This document shows, piece after piece, positions 26,388 through 34,300 of a stretch of 49,089 nt of DNA. The notes beneath the pieces were generated by a model, which did not search any database, had not been told where the DNA came from, and was given only the letters and a program-made list of their open reading frames with translations. Numbering within the stretch: position 1 is the stretch's first letter; each line of letters starts with the position of its first letter. A program made the position numbers and the translations under genes. The stretch is from Prochlorococcus sp. AG-424-E20 (GTDB taxonomy: Bacteria; Cyanobacteriota; Cyanobacteriia; PCC-6307; Cyanobiaceae), in contig QCND01000002.1 in assembly GCA_003213355.1 (NCBI GenBank), positions 1 to 49,089 of the forward strand. The letters run 5' to 3'.

Positions 26388-26590
26388 CTTGATAATAATT
26401 TTATTTATTTTATCAGTTTGAGCGTTTTTCTATGGTATTTATTTATATGATTAAAATCTTTATATATATTTGTAGGCTTCCTTTTTCATTTCTATATAAA
26501 AAATACATAAGAGATACTAAATATAGCTTACTATTAGGAACGTCAGAAAATATTAACTAACTAAGAATATCTATATATTATTATTTGTAT

Positions 26591-26602
26591 AAGCGTACGC
26601 TT
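26591..26602. promoter_or_regulatory. 12-base perfect palindrome
   Basis: aagcgtacgctt is self-complementary and markedly G+C-rich for its surroundings. It lies between the 3' end of the 63-residue gene and the start of the DUF1824 gene. It could be an operator or a chance event. Confidence 0.25.
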
Positions 26603-26630
26603 GATATTATTGGATTGCATTTGACCTCTA

Positions 26631-26822
26631 TTAATTAAGATTATTAGATTCTTCTATTCTTCTGGATTCATGAAGTTGTTCTAACTCGTTATAGATATTA
26701 CGTAATGTTTTCTGTATGTGATCTAAATTCTCTATAGATCCGAGTGAATTCATGGCTTTTAAAATGCTTTCTTTCGCCTCTATCAAAGCTCGACATTGTG
26801 TGCTTCCCGCTTCAGAGGACAT
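26631..26822 (-). CDS. 63-residue helical protein, unknown
   Basis: Small soluble protein with strongly helical composition (STQCRALIEAKESILKAMNS, then NLDHIQKTLRNIYNELEQLH). Heptad-like spacing of Ile/Leu suggests a helical hairpin or coiled coil. No family recognised. The ATG at 26822 is the best start. Confidence 0.5.
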   Translation of the reverse strand: MSSEAGSTQCRALIEAKESILKAMNSLGSIENLDHIQKTLRNIYNELEQLHESRRIEESNNLN

Positions 26823-26985
26823 TTTTGTATGTGCTGTTGGTATGCATTTATTATAACTATTCTTTTAAATGAGTAATTTTTTTTTCAACTTTTTAAATTA
26901 TTAGTTCTTTAACTTCACTTTAGATTTCTAGACTTGACGAAGCGTGCTTTTCTAATTAAAAACAAAAATAATACTATGTTTTTTG

Positions 26986-27255
26986 ATGGCAAAAGTAGAA
27001 AATCTAGAAGGTCCTATTGGTTGGCTCATGGATCCTCACAATAAATGGGCAATTAACTTTGATTTTAAGAAAGTAACTAATGATCAGAACTCTGTTGATT
27101 CAACTATTGATATGTGGGGAGTCGTACCAAATGGTAAACCCATGCAATTTAAAAGCAGAAGAAAGGTCACAAAGGAAGAGTCATTAAAAACTTGGAACCA
27201 ATTGCTGTCATCAAATTGGGTTGAATTCGATTTTAAAATAAATAAAAGTGCTTAA
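26986..27255 (+). CDS. DUF1651-like small protein
   Basis: An 89-residue protein from ATG 26986 (the track's TTG adds one residue). The sequence LEGPIGWLMDPHNKWAINFD, then RRKVTKEESLKTWNQLLSSN followed by W, resembles DUF1651. That family occurs in marine picocyanobacteria in several copies and has WL..P and W..LL..GW patterns. Function unknown. The match is by memory of the pattern and is moderate. Confidence 0.55.
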   Translation: MAKVENLEGPIGWLMDPHNKWAINFDFKKVTNDQNSVDSTIDMWGVVPNGKPMQFKSRRKVTKEESLKTWNQLLSSNWVEFDFKINKSA

Positions 27256-27328
27256 AAGGCTTTTTAAGCTAATGGGCATTCTCCTTTTTACTAGTTATCA
27301 TATAAGTATGTATTTATGATTTTTAAGA

Positions 27329-27589
27329 TTGCTAAATATTTTCCATAAACTTCTCAAATTAGCCTTTATATTCTCAGCTCTAATTACAGGATGGACTTCT
27401 GTTATTCTTTTATCAGGTACAACATTTAATATAGAGATTAAGGAATTAATAAATAAAATGTATTTTAATCAAAAGAATTTTATCTTTAATGTCAAGGATT
27501 TATCACTTTTATTAGTAAAAGATGCAAATGAGCGTTTTTCTGAAAAAAATCAAGGAATTATTCCATTAAATAATTCAAAATTAGATTAA
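27329..27589 (+). CDS. 86-residue membrane-anchored hypothetical protein
   Basis: It has an N-terminal membrane segment (KLAFIFSALITGWTSVILLSG, residues ~8-28), then a polar domain with FIFNVKDLSLLLVKDANERF. It starts with TTG. No other start would retain the membrane segment. It ends six bases before the deoxyribosyltransferase-like gene and may share its transcript. No family recognised. Confidence 0.45.
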   Translation: MLNIFHKLLKLAFIFSALITGWTSVILLSGTTFNIEIKELINKMYFNQKNFIFNVKDLSLLLVKDANERFSEKNQGIIPLNNSKLD

Positions 27590-27594
27590 TAAAA

Positions 27595-28059
27595 TTGGCA
27601 AACAAAACACTTTATCTGGCCTCTCCCTATGGCTTTTCTGAGCATTGGAGACTCAAGCTTTTACCTGAATTTGTTTCTAAATTGGAGTTTATGGGGGCGA
27701 CTGTTTTGGAACCTTTTGATCGTAATAGTCATATTGATGTTTCTGCGCCTGGTTGGGCTAATAAAGTTGCTAAATCAAACTTAAATGATTTGAGACAAGC
27801 TGATGGCTTATTCGCAATAGTTAATGGAACTCCACCTGATGAGGGAGTAATGGTTGAGCTTGGAGTCGCTATTGCTATGGGAAAATCTACATTTTTATTT
27901 AGAGATGATTTTCGCAAATGTTCTGATTCTAATGAATACCCCCTTAACTTAATGATTTTTCTTGGGGTTCCTTCTGATTCATGGAATGATTACTATTATT
28001 CTTCCTTGGATGAACTCTCTTGTAAAAAGAAAGCTATTTATAAATGGTTGAGAACTTAA
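27595..28059 (+). CDS. Nucleoside 2-deoxyribosyltransferase-like protein
   Basis: This 154-residue protein has the features of nucleoside 2-deoxyribosyltransferases, which move or hydrolyse the base on deoxyribosides in nucleotide salvage. LYLASPYGFSEHW is the N-terminal strand-loop. NDLRQADGLFAIVNGTPPDE followed by GVMVELGVAIAMGK holds the Asp and the likely catalytic Glu. Some relatives act as nucleotide sanitising hydrolases instead. TTG start at 27595. The upstream small membrane protein is six bases away. Confidence 0.85.
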   Translation: MANKTLYLASPYGFSEHWRLKLLPEFVSKLEFMGATVLEPFDRNSHIDVSAPGWANKVAKSNLNDLRQADGLFAIVNGTPPDEGVMVELGVAIAMGKSTFLFRDDFRKCSDSNEYPLNLMIFLGVPSDSWNDYYYSSLDELSCKKKAIYKWLRT

Positions 28060-28065
28060 ATTTAA

Positions 28066-28094
28066 AGTATATAATTTCATCTAATTTATATACT
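28066..28094 (+). terminator. Stem-loop after the deoxyribosyltransferase-like gene
   Basis: agtatata pairs perfectly with tatatact across a 13-base loop, seven bases after the stop. A short A-run follows on this strand, not T-rich, so termination is only a possibility. Confidence 0.3.
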
Positions 28095-28159
28095 ATATAA
28101 AAAGAAATCTCTGTAATTACATGATATGATTTACAAAAAAAATTATTTTTATATTTTAA

Positions 28160-29005
28160 ATGAAGGATAATTTATTTAATGTTAATAAAATACGGATAGA
28201 AATATCTTTTAAATCTTTTGACGAACTTCGTAAGACGTTATCTTTTTATCAAAGAAATAAGCTTTATAAAATTAATATACCTTGTAAAAACAGCTTAAAA
28301 AAAGATTTTCTTTTAAAGTCGATTAAAATTGCAAAAAACGAATTTCCAATTATAGATATTATTCCTCACTTTAGTATCCTTCATGAATTTCAAAAAAACA
28401 GGATTAATACTCAGGATTCTTTTATTAACTTTATGAAGGCTGTTAAATATTATGGATGCAAGAAAGTACTTCTTGTCTCTGGTTCTCAAAAAAGGTCGAC
28501 ATTAGACTCTGTTTCGGCTTTATATCTGCTTAAAGACAATTCTTTGTTTTTTAACCAAGATATTTCAATTGGCGTAGCATTTAATCCTTATCTACCTCCC
28601 TATTTGTTTGATGAAGAGCTATTAAGATTACAAAAGAAACTTCAATCAGGTTTAGTTAGTTCTATCTGGCTTCAATTTGGTACCGATTATAAACTTCTCA
28701 GAAGCAGGATGGAAATACTATCTAATATGATATCCGTGATTAATAACAATAATCAAAAAATCTCAGAAATTAGTTTATTTGGTAGTATTTTAATTCCTTC
28801 AAAGCAATTTATAGCTAGATTTAAATATCGACCATGGAAAGGTGTTTATTGTTCTAATGAATTTTTACAATCAGAGGAATTTGCTCAAAAAATCATTAAA
28901 AATCTATTAAAGACTTATAAAAAAAATAAAATTTGCCCACTAATTGAGACAAATATTTCTACCGATGAACATTTGAAAAAATTAATAAATATCTTTAATT
29001 TATAG
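28160..29005 (+). CDS. Distant methylenetetrahydrofolate-reductase-like TIM-barrel protein
   Basis: A 281-residue protein with barrel-like alternation. Blocks that resemble the MTHFR family are IPHFSILHEFQKN (strand and helix), KAVKYYGCKKVLLVSGSQKR (where MTHFR has its LRGD turn) and SIGVAFNPYLPPYLFDEELL followed by RLQKKLQSGLVSSIWLQFG (MTHFR: igvA..P ... rL..K...GA....TQ). The usual flavin/folate residues are not conserved: the RGD turn is SGS here. It is very Lys/Asn/Ile-rich, like a fast-evolving gene. Possibly a folate-related or repurposed barrel; activity not established. Confidence 0.6.
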   Translation: MKDNLFNVNKIRIEISFKSFDELRKTLSFYQRNKLYKINIPCKNSLKKDFLLKSIKIAKNEFPIIDIIPHFSILHEFQKNRINTQDSFINFMKAVKYYGCKKVLLVSGSQKRSTLDSVSALYLLKDNSLFFNQDISIGVAFNPYLPPYLFDEELLRLQKKLQSGLVSSIWLQFGTDYKLLRSRMEILSNMISVINNNNQKISEISLFGSILIPSKQFIARFKYRPWKGVYCSNEFLQSEEFAQKIIKNLLKTYKKNKICPLIETNISTDEHLKKLINIFNL

Positions 29006-29614
29006 ATATAATTTAAAGAGCTAAAAAATGTATTTGGAATAGATTTAAACTATATAAGGCTTCTACATAAAACATGCTTTAGAAGGTCATGAAGTTGTAT
29101 TGGCTAATAATTTTTAAATTAAAATTGTTCATAGAAGTTATGATATTGAGCTTTTTCTTGTAAAGCTCCTCACAGAACTGAACTAATGGTTTTCAAGGAT
29201 TCATTTCTATTTTTTAATATAAAAAATTAGTTTGAGATCGGATTAAGCTTTTTGCTGGTCGAGTTTGAACTTGCCAGGAAGCCGAACTCCTTTGATTAAT
29301 AAATGCAGAATTCTTAATTACGAACAAAAGTAAAGCATTTGTTATCTTTTGTAAACACTCCTCTTCGTTGGCCCTCTCTTCTATCCTTTTGCCGCTGGAG
29401 CAAAAGTTATTTGATTGGAATCTCTTTGTAGGTTTTTGGGCTTTAAATTATGTATATTCTCTTTTACTTTTTGAGCAGTCTTTAATTTGTTCCTGTCTTG
29501 TTTTGGTGTCACACCCTAGGCTTTTTTATATCGCCTTATGTTCGAGATAAGAGCATCTGTTCTTCGCGGTCTATGGAAAATTCCATTAATTTAATAGATA
29601 TGACCAATTAAAAA
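29006..29614. other. Gene-free stretch; possible decayed reading frame and hairpins
   Basis: No convincing gene. One frame near 29065-29186 gives protein-like pieces on either side of a stop (HALEGHEVVLANNF, stop, KIVHRSYDIELFLVKLLTEL), which may be a relic. cttttgc/gcaaaag forms a 7-bp hairpin near 29386-29406 in a less A+T-rich segment. The track's 60-residue ORF at 29368-29550 lacks protein-like features, and I do not accept it. Confidence 0.35.
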
Positions 29615-29818
29615 ATGTTTTCATCAAGGAAAAAAACACCTCAGAAGCAGATTCTTCAGGTAAATTCTTTTGCTGAGGATACTTTTTTGATTAGAAGAGG
29701 TTCTGAAGCTACTAGATACAAGCTTGCAGTTTTGATGATGTTTATAGCCGGCTTTGGTTTGCTAACTCTAGGTACGTGGGTCCTTAATGATTTCAATTTT
29801 CTAACTTTTACAAATTGA
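29615..29818 (+). CDS. 67-residue small membrane protein
   Basis: A basic N-terminus (SSRKKTPQKQ) is followed by a polar stretch (SFAEDTFLIRRGSEATRYK) and one membrane segment (AVLMMFIAGFGLLTLGTWVL). ATG start. No family recognised. The regular topology supports a real gene. Confidence 0.55.
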   Translation: MFSSRKKTPQKQILQVNSFAEDTFLIRRGSEATRYKLAVLMMFIAGFGLLTLGTWVLNDFNFLTFTN

Positions 29819-29961
29819 GTATTCCGATCTTTTAATTTGCAAGTAATTATTAGAAGTATTCAAAATCTTCTAAGATTTGAATATTAAATTCTCTTCTTTA
29901 TATTGTTTCAATCAAGAATTTTTTCTTTAGTGATCTAAAGTTAGATTGTAGCAACTATAAA

Positions 29962-30297
29962 ATGTCTAATTCTTGGGATCAATACTTTTCACATTATTCA
30001 GATTGGGATGATTCACATTGCTTTAACGTCAGAATTGAACTGAAATTCGAGGATGAAATTAACCAGCTTGGCTACATTGAATACATTAACTCTGAGGATA
30101 TTTACATAGACGCTAGATTCAATTCCGGCAGCATTTCCTCAATAAGTAAAACTTATACTAAAAATAAAAATGAGATCTTATTATCCTTCGATGTTCCTTA
30201 CGATTGGTCGATTGATACTGATTGGGAGGACAAAGCACTTGTTCTTCTAGGATTAAGCGATGAATGGGTCATAGACTCATCTGTTGTAGATAAATAA
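29962..30297 (+). CDS. 111-residue acidic hypothetical protein
   Basis: A soluble, strongly acidic and aromatic-rich protein: SWDQYFSHYSDWDDSHCFNV at the N-terminus, an internal beta-like stretch (GYIEYINSEDIYIDARF) and a C-terminus with DWSIDTDWEDKALVLLGL. Six Trp in 111 residues argue for true coding. No motif or family recognised. Confidence 0.55.
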   Translation: MSNSWDQYFSHYSDWDDSHCFNVRIELKFEDEINQLGYIEYINSEDIYIDARFNSGSISSISKTYTKNKNEILLSFDVPYDWSIDTDWEDKALVLLGLSDEWVIDSSVVDK

Positions 30298-30343
30298 ATT
30301 CTTGATTTATGTTTTTTAAACTACAATATATTTTTAACTATAA

Positions 30344-30610
30344 TTATGAGTAAAAAATAAGTGTAAGTCCTTTTTGAGTTAGGTGAAATTCTTTCTCTTC
30401 TCGACTTAAATCCATCGCTAATTCCTCACCTTCTTTAATTGCCTGTTCATAAGGAGGTTTTGCAGGGGAATTTCCTTTATAAATAGCTGCAATTCCTAGT
30501 GGAGTTGCGTTCCATGCGAAATTAGCTGTTTCTCCAATTAAAGGCTGGTTTAATGCTTCTTCAAGAAGATTTGATGTGTTTGATTTTGGACGAATTGTTG
30601 TTGATGTCAT
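30344..30610 (-). CDS. 88-residue hypothetical protein
   Basis: A soluble protein beginning STTIRPKSNTSNLLEEALNQ. The centre has a Gly/Ala/Pro-rich stretch (NATPLGIAAIYKGNSPAKPP), and the C-terminal part is a charged helix (EGEELAMDLSREEKEFHLT). No signal peptide or membrane segment. No family recognised; the composition is protein-like and less A+T-driven than the neighbours. Confidence 0.55.
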   Translation of the reverse strand: MTSTTIRPKSNTSNLLEEALNQPLIGETANFAWNATPLGIAAIYKGNSPAKPPYEQAIKEGEELAMDLSREEKEFHLTQKGLTLIFYS

Positions 30611-30808
30611 GTTTATATTTACGATTTCTTATAAAAAGAACTTGTTTAGTTATCCTTAGAAGAACGTATACGATCACTTTCTAGTGCATTTGATTGTTTT
30701 ATGCGTCATTTTTGTTGATCTCTGGATCCTTTGGAATTCCTAGGCTTGTTTACAATCTCTTAGAGATAGATAGATCTTATTAAATCATTTGAAAATAAAT
30801 TATTATTA

Positions 30809-31204
30809 TTATTTATCTTGCATTATTTTCTGAAACAGAATAAATTGTTTAAACTGCTCAAATAACTCTTCGTTAAAATTCTCTTTTGTTTTAGATAAAA
30901 TATATTCTGAGTTATAGCTGTACTTTTTTTTGTCGTATGTTATTCCTTTATCCGAGATCAATTCGTCAAGATCATTGTAGTTGAAGGATGGTCTATCTAT
31001 ATTATTTTCTGTGCAATAAAGCTTCTCACCAATAAGATCATTAGAATTTTTAAGATCGAATCCAAATCTCGCCATTAGTGCTTCTTCTACTAATATACCT
31101 ACCACTTTTGATTGGCTTAGTTTTTCTTTATTTGCAATTTTGGTTATCGTCTTTTGAGCATTAATTGATGGAAGATAGCCAATCCTTTTCCTTACAGAGG
31201 GCAT
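30809..31204 (-). CDS. Ribbon-helix-helix-like protein
   Basis: The N-terminal ~45 residues fit a ribbon-helix-helix DNA-binding fold: a beta strand RKRIGYLPS, a helix NAQKTITKIANKEK, a turn LSQ and a second helix SKVVGILVEEALMAR. The remaining ~85 residues are polar and Asn/Lys/Tyr-rich with no known motif. It is 131 residues long. No toxin-like partner gene adjoins it. A transcriptional or plasmid-type regulator is possible. The N-terminal fold is inferred by pattern only. Confidence 0.6.
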   Translation of the reverse strand: MPSVRKRIGYLPSINAQKTITKIANKEKLSQSKVVGILVEEALMARFGFDLKNSNDLIGEKLYCTENNIDRPSFNYNDLDELISDKGITYDKKKYSYNSEYILSKTKENFNEELFEQFKQFILFQKIMQDK

Positions 31205-31287
31205 ACATATATACTTAGATTGAATTTAATTTACTTTACTTTTTGGTTGAATCTCAAATATTCTAAGTATTTCTTGACCTAATAACT

Positions 31288-31464
31288 TTAAAAATTCCAA
31301 TCAGCTAGCATTACTTTTGCTTTCTCCATCTCATTATTAGCCTTATGCTCATTTATCTTTTTTAGAGCATAATATGCTATTTCACCTTTTTCCCAAAAAC
31401 GAATGTGATTTTTAGGGCTTATAAGATTAGATTCACTACCAGAATTTGTGTTTTTTTTAGGCAT
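31288..31464 (-). CDS. 58-residue hypothetical protein (below ORF track limit)
   Basis: Read directly: a polar basic start (PKKNTNSGSESNLISPKNH) followed by IRFWEKGEIAYYALKKINEH and a helix ending KAKVMLADWNF. No membrane segment. No family recognised. The aromatic residues and clean ATG suggest coding. Confidence 0.5.
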   Translation of the reverse strand: MPKKNTNSGSESNLISPKNHIRFWEKGEIAYYALKKINEHKANNEMEKAKVMLADWNF

Positions 31465-31630
31465 TAGTTTATTAGTAAAGAGTTATTTCTTGATTTGAAT
31501 TAAATAATTACCAACAATTCCAGAATAGACTATTGAATCACCTTTCTATGAAAAACTAAAAATAAAGTAAAATTCATTCTATAGGGATTTAGTACTACTA
31601 ATAATTGACTTTTTAAATATATTATTTGAT

Positions 31631-31846
31631 CTAGTGTTTCTTGTCTTCAGGGAATTCTGGCTTCTCTTTCTTTTTTCTCCTGCCGTCTGAAAGATCTAAT
31701 AAAGTTGAAAGTTGTTCATATACTGATCTGAGTGATGATAACTCAGGAAGTAAACCGTCGTTCCTGAGGTCTTCATCCATATATCTCAGCTCTTGTCTTA
31801 CATAGGAGAGAATTGATTTTGCTTCATCTCTTTTTGGGCCGGCCAT
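31631..31846 (-). CDS. Small helical protein, paralogue of the 34880 gene
   Basis: A 71-residue soluble protein, mostly helical, with a basic tail (GRRKKKEKPEFPEDKKH). It shares a pattern with the 67-residue protein at 34880-35083: Y(V/I)RQELR(Y/D)(M/L)D, then GLLPELS.L..VY..L..L, and a closing KKKxKPEF. The two are duplicates about 3.2 kb apart on opposite strands. Function unknown. Confidence 0.65.
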   Translation of the reverse strand: MAGPKRDEAKSILSYVRQELRYMDEDLRNDGLLPELSSLRSVYEQLSTLLDLSDGRRKKKEKPEFPEDKKH

Positions 31847-31986
31847 ATTTTTTTAAATTTTTTGAAAGATACAACAAAAATGAACTGAATTAAGATTTAA
31901 ACTGCGAATCAAGACAATGCGTCTCTCCTCAATATCTTTTATCAATAATCTTTTTTGATTTTTTAAAATTAAGTTTTGACTCAATA

Positions 31987-32023
31987 AATAAAAGTAATAA
32001 ATTATTTATTTATTACTTTTATT
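31987..32023. repeat. Perfect A+T-only inverted repeat
   Basis: aataaaagtaataaa (31987-32001) is mirrored exactly by tttattacttttatt (32009-32023) around a 7-base loop. It lies 30 bases before the flavoprotein start. It could be an operator, a terminator for a leftward message, or a cruciform-prone site. Confidence 0.5.
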
Positions 32024-32053
32024 AAAATATAAATTATTAGTAATTATTGTTTA

Positions 32054-33274
32054 ATGACATCAGATCTTGTCATTATTGGAGGGGGTGCCTCTGGCTTTAT
32101 GGGAGCAATCACCGCGATTAGTAATGGAATTAGATCTGTTGTGATTCTAGAAGGCACCTCAAAAGTACTCGAAAAAGTTAGAATTAGTGGTGGTGGTAGA
32201 TGTAATTTAACCAATTCATGTTCCGAGATTTCTAATTTAGTAAATAACTATCCAAGAGGAGAAAAGCAACTATTAGGGTTGTTTAATCGATTTTCTACAA
32301 CTGACGCTTTTAATTGGTTTCAGAAGAAAGGTCTCAGTCTTAAAGTAGAGAAAGATGGCAGAGTATTTCCTTGCTCTGATTCTTCTGAAGAAGTTATAAG
32401 TTGTTTGACTTCTGCTGCGAAAAGCTCTGGTGTAAAAGTACTAACTAATTCTTATGTAATGCAAATAAGCAAAATAGAAAGCGGCTTTGACTTATTAGTT
32501 AAAGGAAACAATTCCTTTCAAGCAAAGAATATTTTAATTTGTACTGGTGGTCATTCCAGTGGACGTAGATTAGCAAAGAGTCTTGGTCACTCAATTATCC
32601 ATCCAGTGCCATCTCTTTTTTCTTTTTCTACGGCAGAAAGCTCATTAAGAGATTGTTCAGGTATTAATTTAGATGTTCAAATCCAACTCAATGTTAACAA
32701 AAAAAAATATTCTGGAAAAGGTCCAATCTTGATAACTCATAAAGGCTTTAGCGGCCCTGTCATACTTAGGATCTCTGCATTTAGTGCAAGAAATTTATAC
32801 GATAACAAATATAATGGTGAATTAAGAATAAATTGGCTTTGCATGAATGAGAACGAAGCTAGATTACAAATTGATTTATATAAATCAGAAAATGGTAAGA
32901 AAATATTATTCAATAATAAACCTTTTGATAAGCTTCCACGAAGCTTATGGAAATCTTTTCTCTTAAGCTTAAATATTGACCCACAATTGAAATGGGCGGA
33001 ACTATCTAAATCTAAAAAAGAGTCTTTAATTAAATGTTTAATAATGAAAACCTATCTTATAAAGGGACGTGGTCCTTTTGGTGAGGAATTTGTAACTGCT
33101 GGAGGAGTATCACTTAAGGAAATTAATTTTAAAACTATGGAAAGTAAGATAACTAAGGGGGTATTCTTCGCTGGAGAAGTATTAGATATTGATGGTGTTA
33201 CTGGTGGTTTTAATTTCCAGCATTGTTGGACTAGTGGTTGGGTGGCAGGAAAATCAATAGTTGTTAAATATTAA
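32054..33274 (+). CDS. HI0933/YhiN-like flavoprotein (NAD(P)/FAD-dependent oxidoreductase)
   Basis: A 406-residue flavoprotein of the HI0933/YhiN family (TIGR00275-like). The FAD dinucleotide motif is LVIIGGGASGFMGAITA at the N-terminus; ISGGGRCNLTNSC is the family signature. A C-terminal block FGEEFVTAGGVSLKEINF with GVFFAGEVLDIDGVTGGFNF completes the FAD site. The substrate of this family is not known. It stands alone with a strong inverted repeat just upstream and gene-poor DNA downstream. Confidence 0.9.
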   Translation: MTSDLVIIGGGASGFMGAITAISNGIRSVVILEGTSKVLEKVRISGGGRCNLTNSCSEISNLVNNYPRGEKQLLGLFNRFSTTDAFNWFQKKGLSLKVEKDGRVFPCSDSSEEVISCLTSAAKSSGVKVLTNSYVMQISKIESGFDLLVKGNNSFQAKNILICTGGHSSGRRLAKSLGHSIIHPVPSLFSFSTAESSLRDCSGINLDVQIQLNVNKKKYSGKGPILITHKGFSGPVILRISAFSARNLYDNKYNGELRINWLCMNENEARLQIDLYKSENGKKILFNNKPFDKLPRSLWKSFLLSLNIDPQLKWAELSKSKKESLIKCLIMKTYLIKGRGPFGEEFVTAGGVSLKEINFKTMESKITKGVFFAGEVLDIDGVTGGFNFQHCWTSGWVAGKSIVVKY

Positions 33275-33341
33275 TGATTTGAGCAATCTTTACGAATTTC
33301 TAATATTAAATTCCCTAAGGAAACTATATATATATGTATGT

Positions 33342-33455
33342 TTGATTTACCCAAGTGAAGCAATTAGTGCTGGTATAGCAACTGCTATAAGACCAATAGC
33401 TGCTGTAGCAGCAAGTAATGATGTGCTCAAAGTCTATTCAATATTTTTTTTATAG
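33342..33455 (+). CDS. Possible 37-residue Ala-rich micro-protein, doubtful
   Basis: A TTG-started frame giving IYPSEAISAGIATAIRPIAA followed by VAASNDVLKVYSIFF. The Ala/Ile-rich helical character is unusual for random A+T-rich DNA, so coding is conceivable. No ATG is available in frame. The track's longer version runs back into the flavoprotein gene. Confidence 0.25.
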   Translation: MIYPSEAISAGIATAIRPIAAVAASNDVLKVYSIFFL

Positions 33456-33588
33456 TACAGGCTGGGTTCGTTTGTTATTGTCAGTATTAATACTATTTAT
33501 GATAATTTTTATACACTCCTTTTTCTTGACTGAAGGAAATTATTGATTAATACTCTTTAAGTTTAATAATTATCATCCATTTAACGTC

Positions 33589-33673
33589 GGGTTTTCTCTA
33601 TGCCGAGAAACCACTAAAAAGACAAGGCAATTGGAGTGGGTATTATTACTCATCCTAATTTCCTTGTCTTTTT
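33589..33673. ncRNA. Two consecutive stem-loops; candidate small RNA or bidirectional terminator
   Basis: Hairpin one is ggttttctc/gagaaacc (33590-33612, one bulge). Hairpin two is long: aaaaagacaagg (33616-33627) pairs with ccttgtcttttt (33662-33673), and the interior (aattgg..gtgggta / tactcat..ctaatt) pairs further with G-U pairs, leaving a 4-base loop. T-runs flank it on both strands. The surrounding 33275-33731 holds no firm gene. The DoxX gene starts 59 bases later. Confidence 0.45.
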
Positions 33674-33731
33674 GTATCCACGCTTTATGCACTTGCATAT
33701 CTAAAGTTCATTTCAATTGTTCTAGGTTAAA

Positions 33732-34289
33732 TTGCTTAATTCAATCTTCTACCAATCAGTATTTAAAGATTTTGCTTTTCTGATTTTGAGAGTATTTACA
33801 GGGGTGCTTTTAATCCACCATGGATTTGAAAAGTTAAATGACATCAACAATTTTGCTGATGCTTTTGTGCGTCCTCTTCACTTGCCATTTCCTGTCACGC
33901 TCTCATACATTGCCGCTGGATCTGAGATAGGCGGTAGTTGGTTATTGATACTTGGTCTTGGTACCAGACTTGGAGCATCCGCAATTCTTGGGACCATGAG
34001 TGTAGCTATCTATCATGCAATCGTAACTTCAGGTTTTAACATTTATCTTTTAGAACTCTTAGCACTTTATTTTAGTTCTGCCTTTTCAATTATTTTGTTG
34101 GGACCAGGTATGTTGTCTGCTGACTACCTAATCAAAGAGATTTTTGAATCTAATCCTGATCTTATTTTTTCATTTTTTAATCGACAACAAGTAAGTAATA
34201 CCAAACCACTCTCAAAAATTGATTCATCCAAATCTATCAAACAAAAGAGATCATTTGATTTTCCCTTTACCAATTTCTTATCTTCTTGA
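33732..34289 (+). CDS. DoxX family membrane protein
   Basis: A 185-residue protein with about four membrane segments. The DoxX pattern is LRVFTGVLLIHHGFEKLND near the N-terminus, LGLGTRLGASAILGTMSVAI and YHAI in the middle, and a last span near YFSSAFSIILLGPGM. A basic cytoplasmic-looking tail follows. The family links to redox and sulfur metabolism in other bacteria, but here the role is open. The start is TTG; no better start is seen. Confidence 0.8.
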   Translation: MLNSIFYQSVFKDFAFLILRVFTGVLLIHHGFEKLNDINNFADAFVRPLHLPFPVTLSYIAAGSEIGGSWLLILGLGTRLGASAILGTMSVAIYHAIVTSGFNIYLLELLALYFSSAFSIILLGPGMLSADYLIKEIFESNPDLIFSFFNRQQVSNTKPLSKIDSSKSIKQKRSFDFPFTNFLSS

Positions 34290-34300
34290 CCAGTATATGT

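Noticed and set aside
29368-29550. 60-residue ORF in the 29.0-29.6 kb gap
   Set aside because: TTG start, no recognisable motif, and it covers a segment with hairpins; a non-coding origin is more likely.
30809-31204. Toxin-antitoxin pair at the RHH-like gene
   Set aside because: No small partner gene overlaps or adjoins within a few bases; the nearest same-strand ORF (31288-31464) is upstream with an 83-base gap and has no toxin motif.
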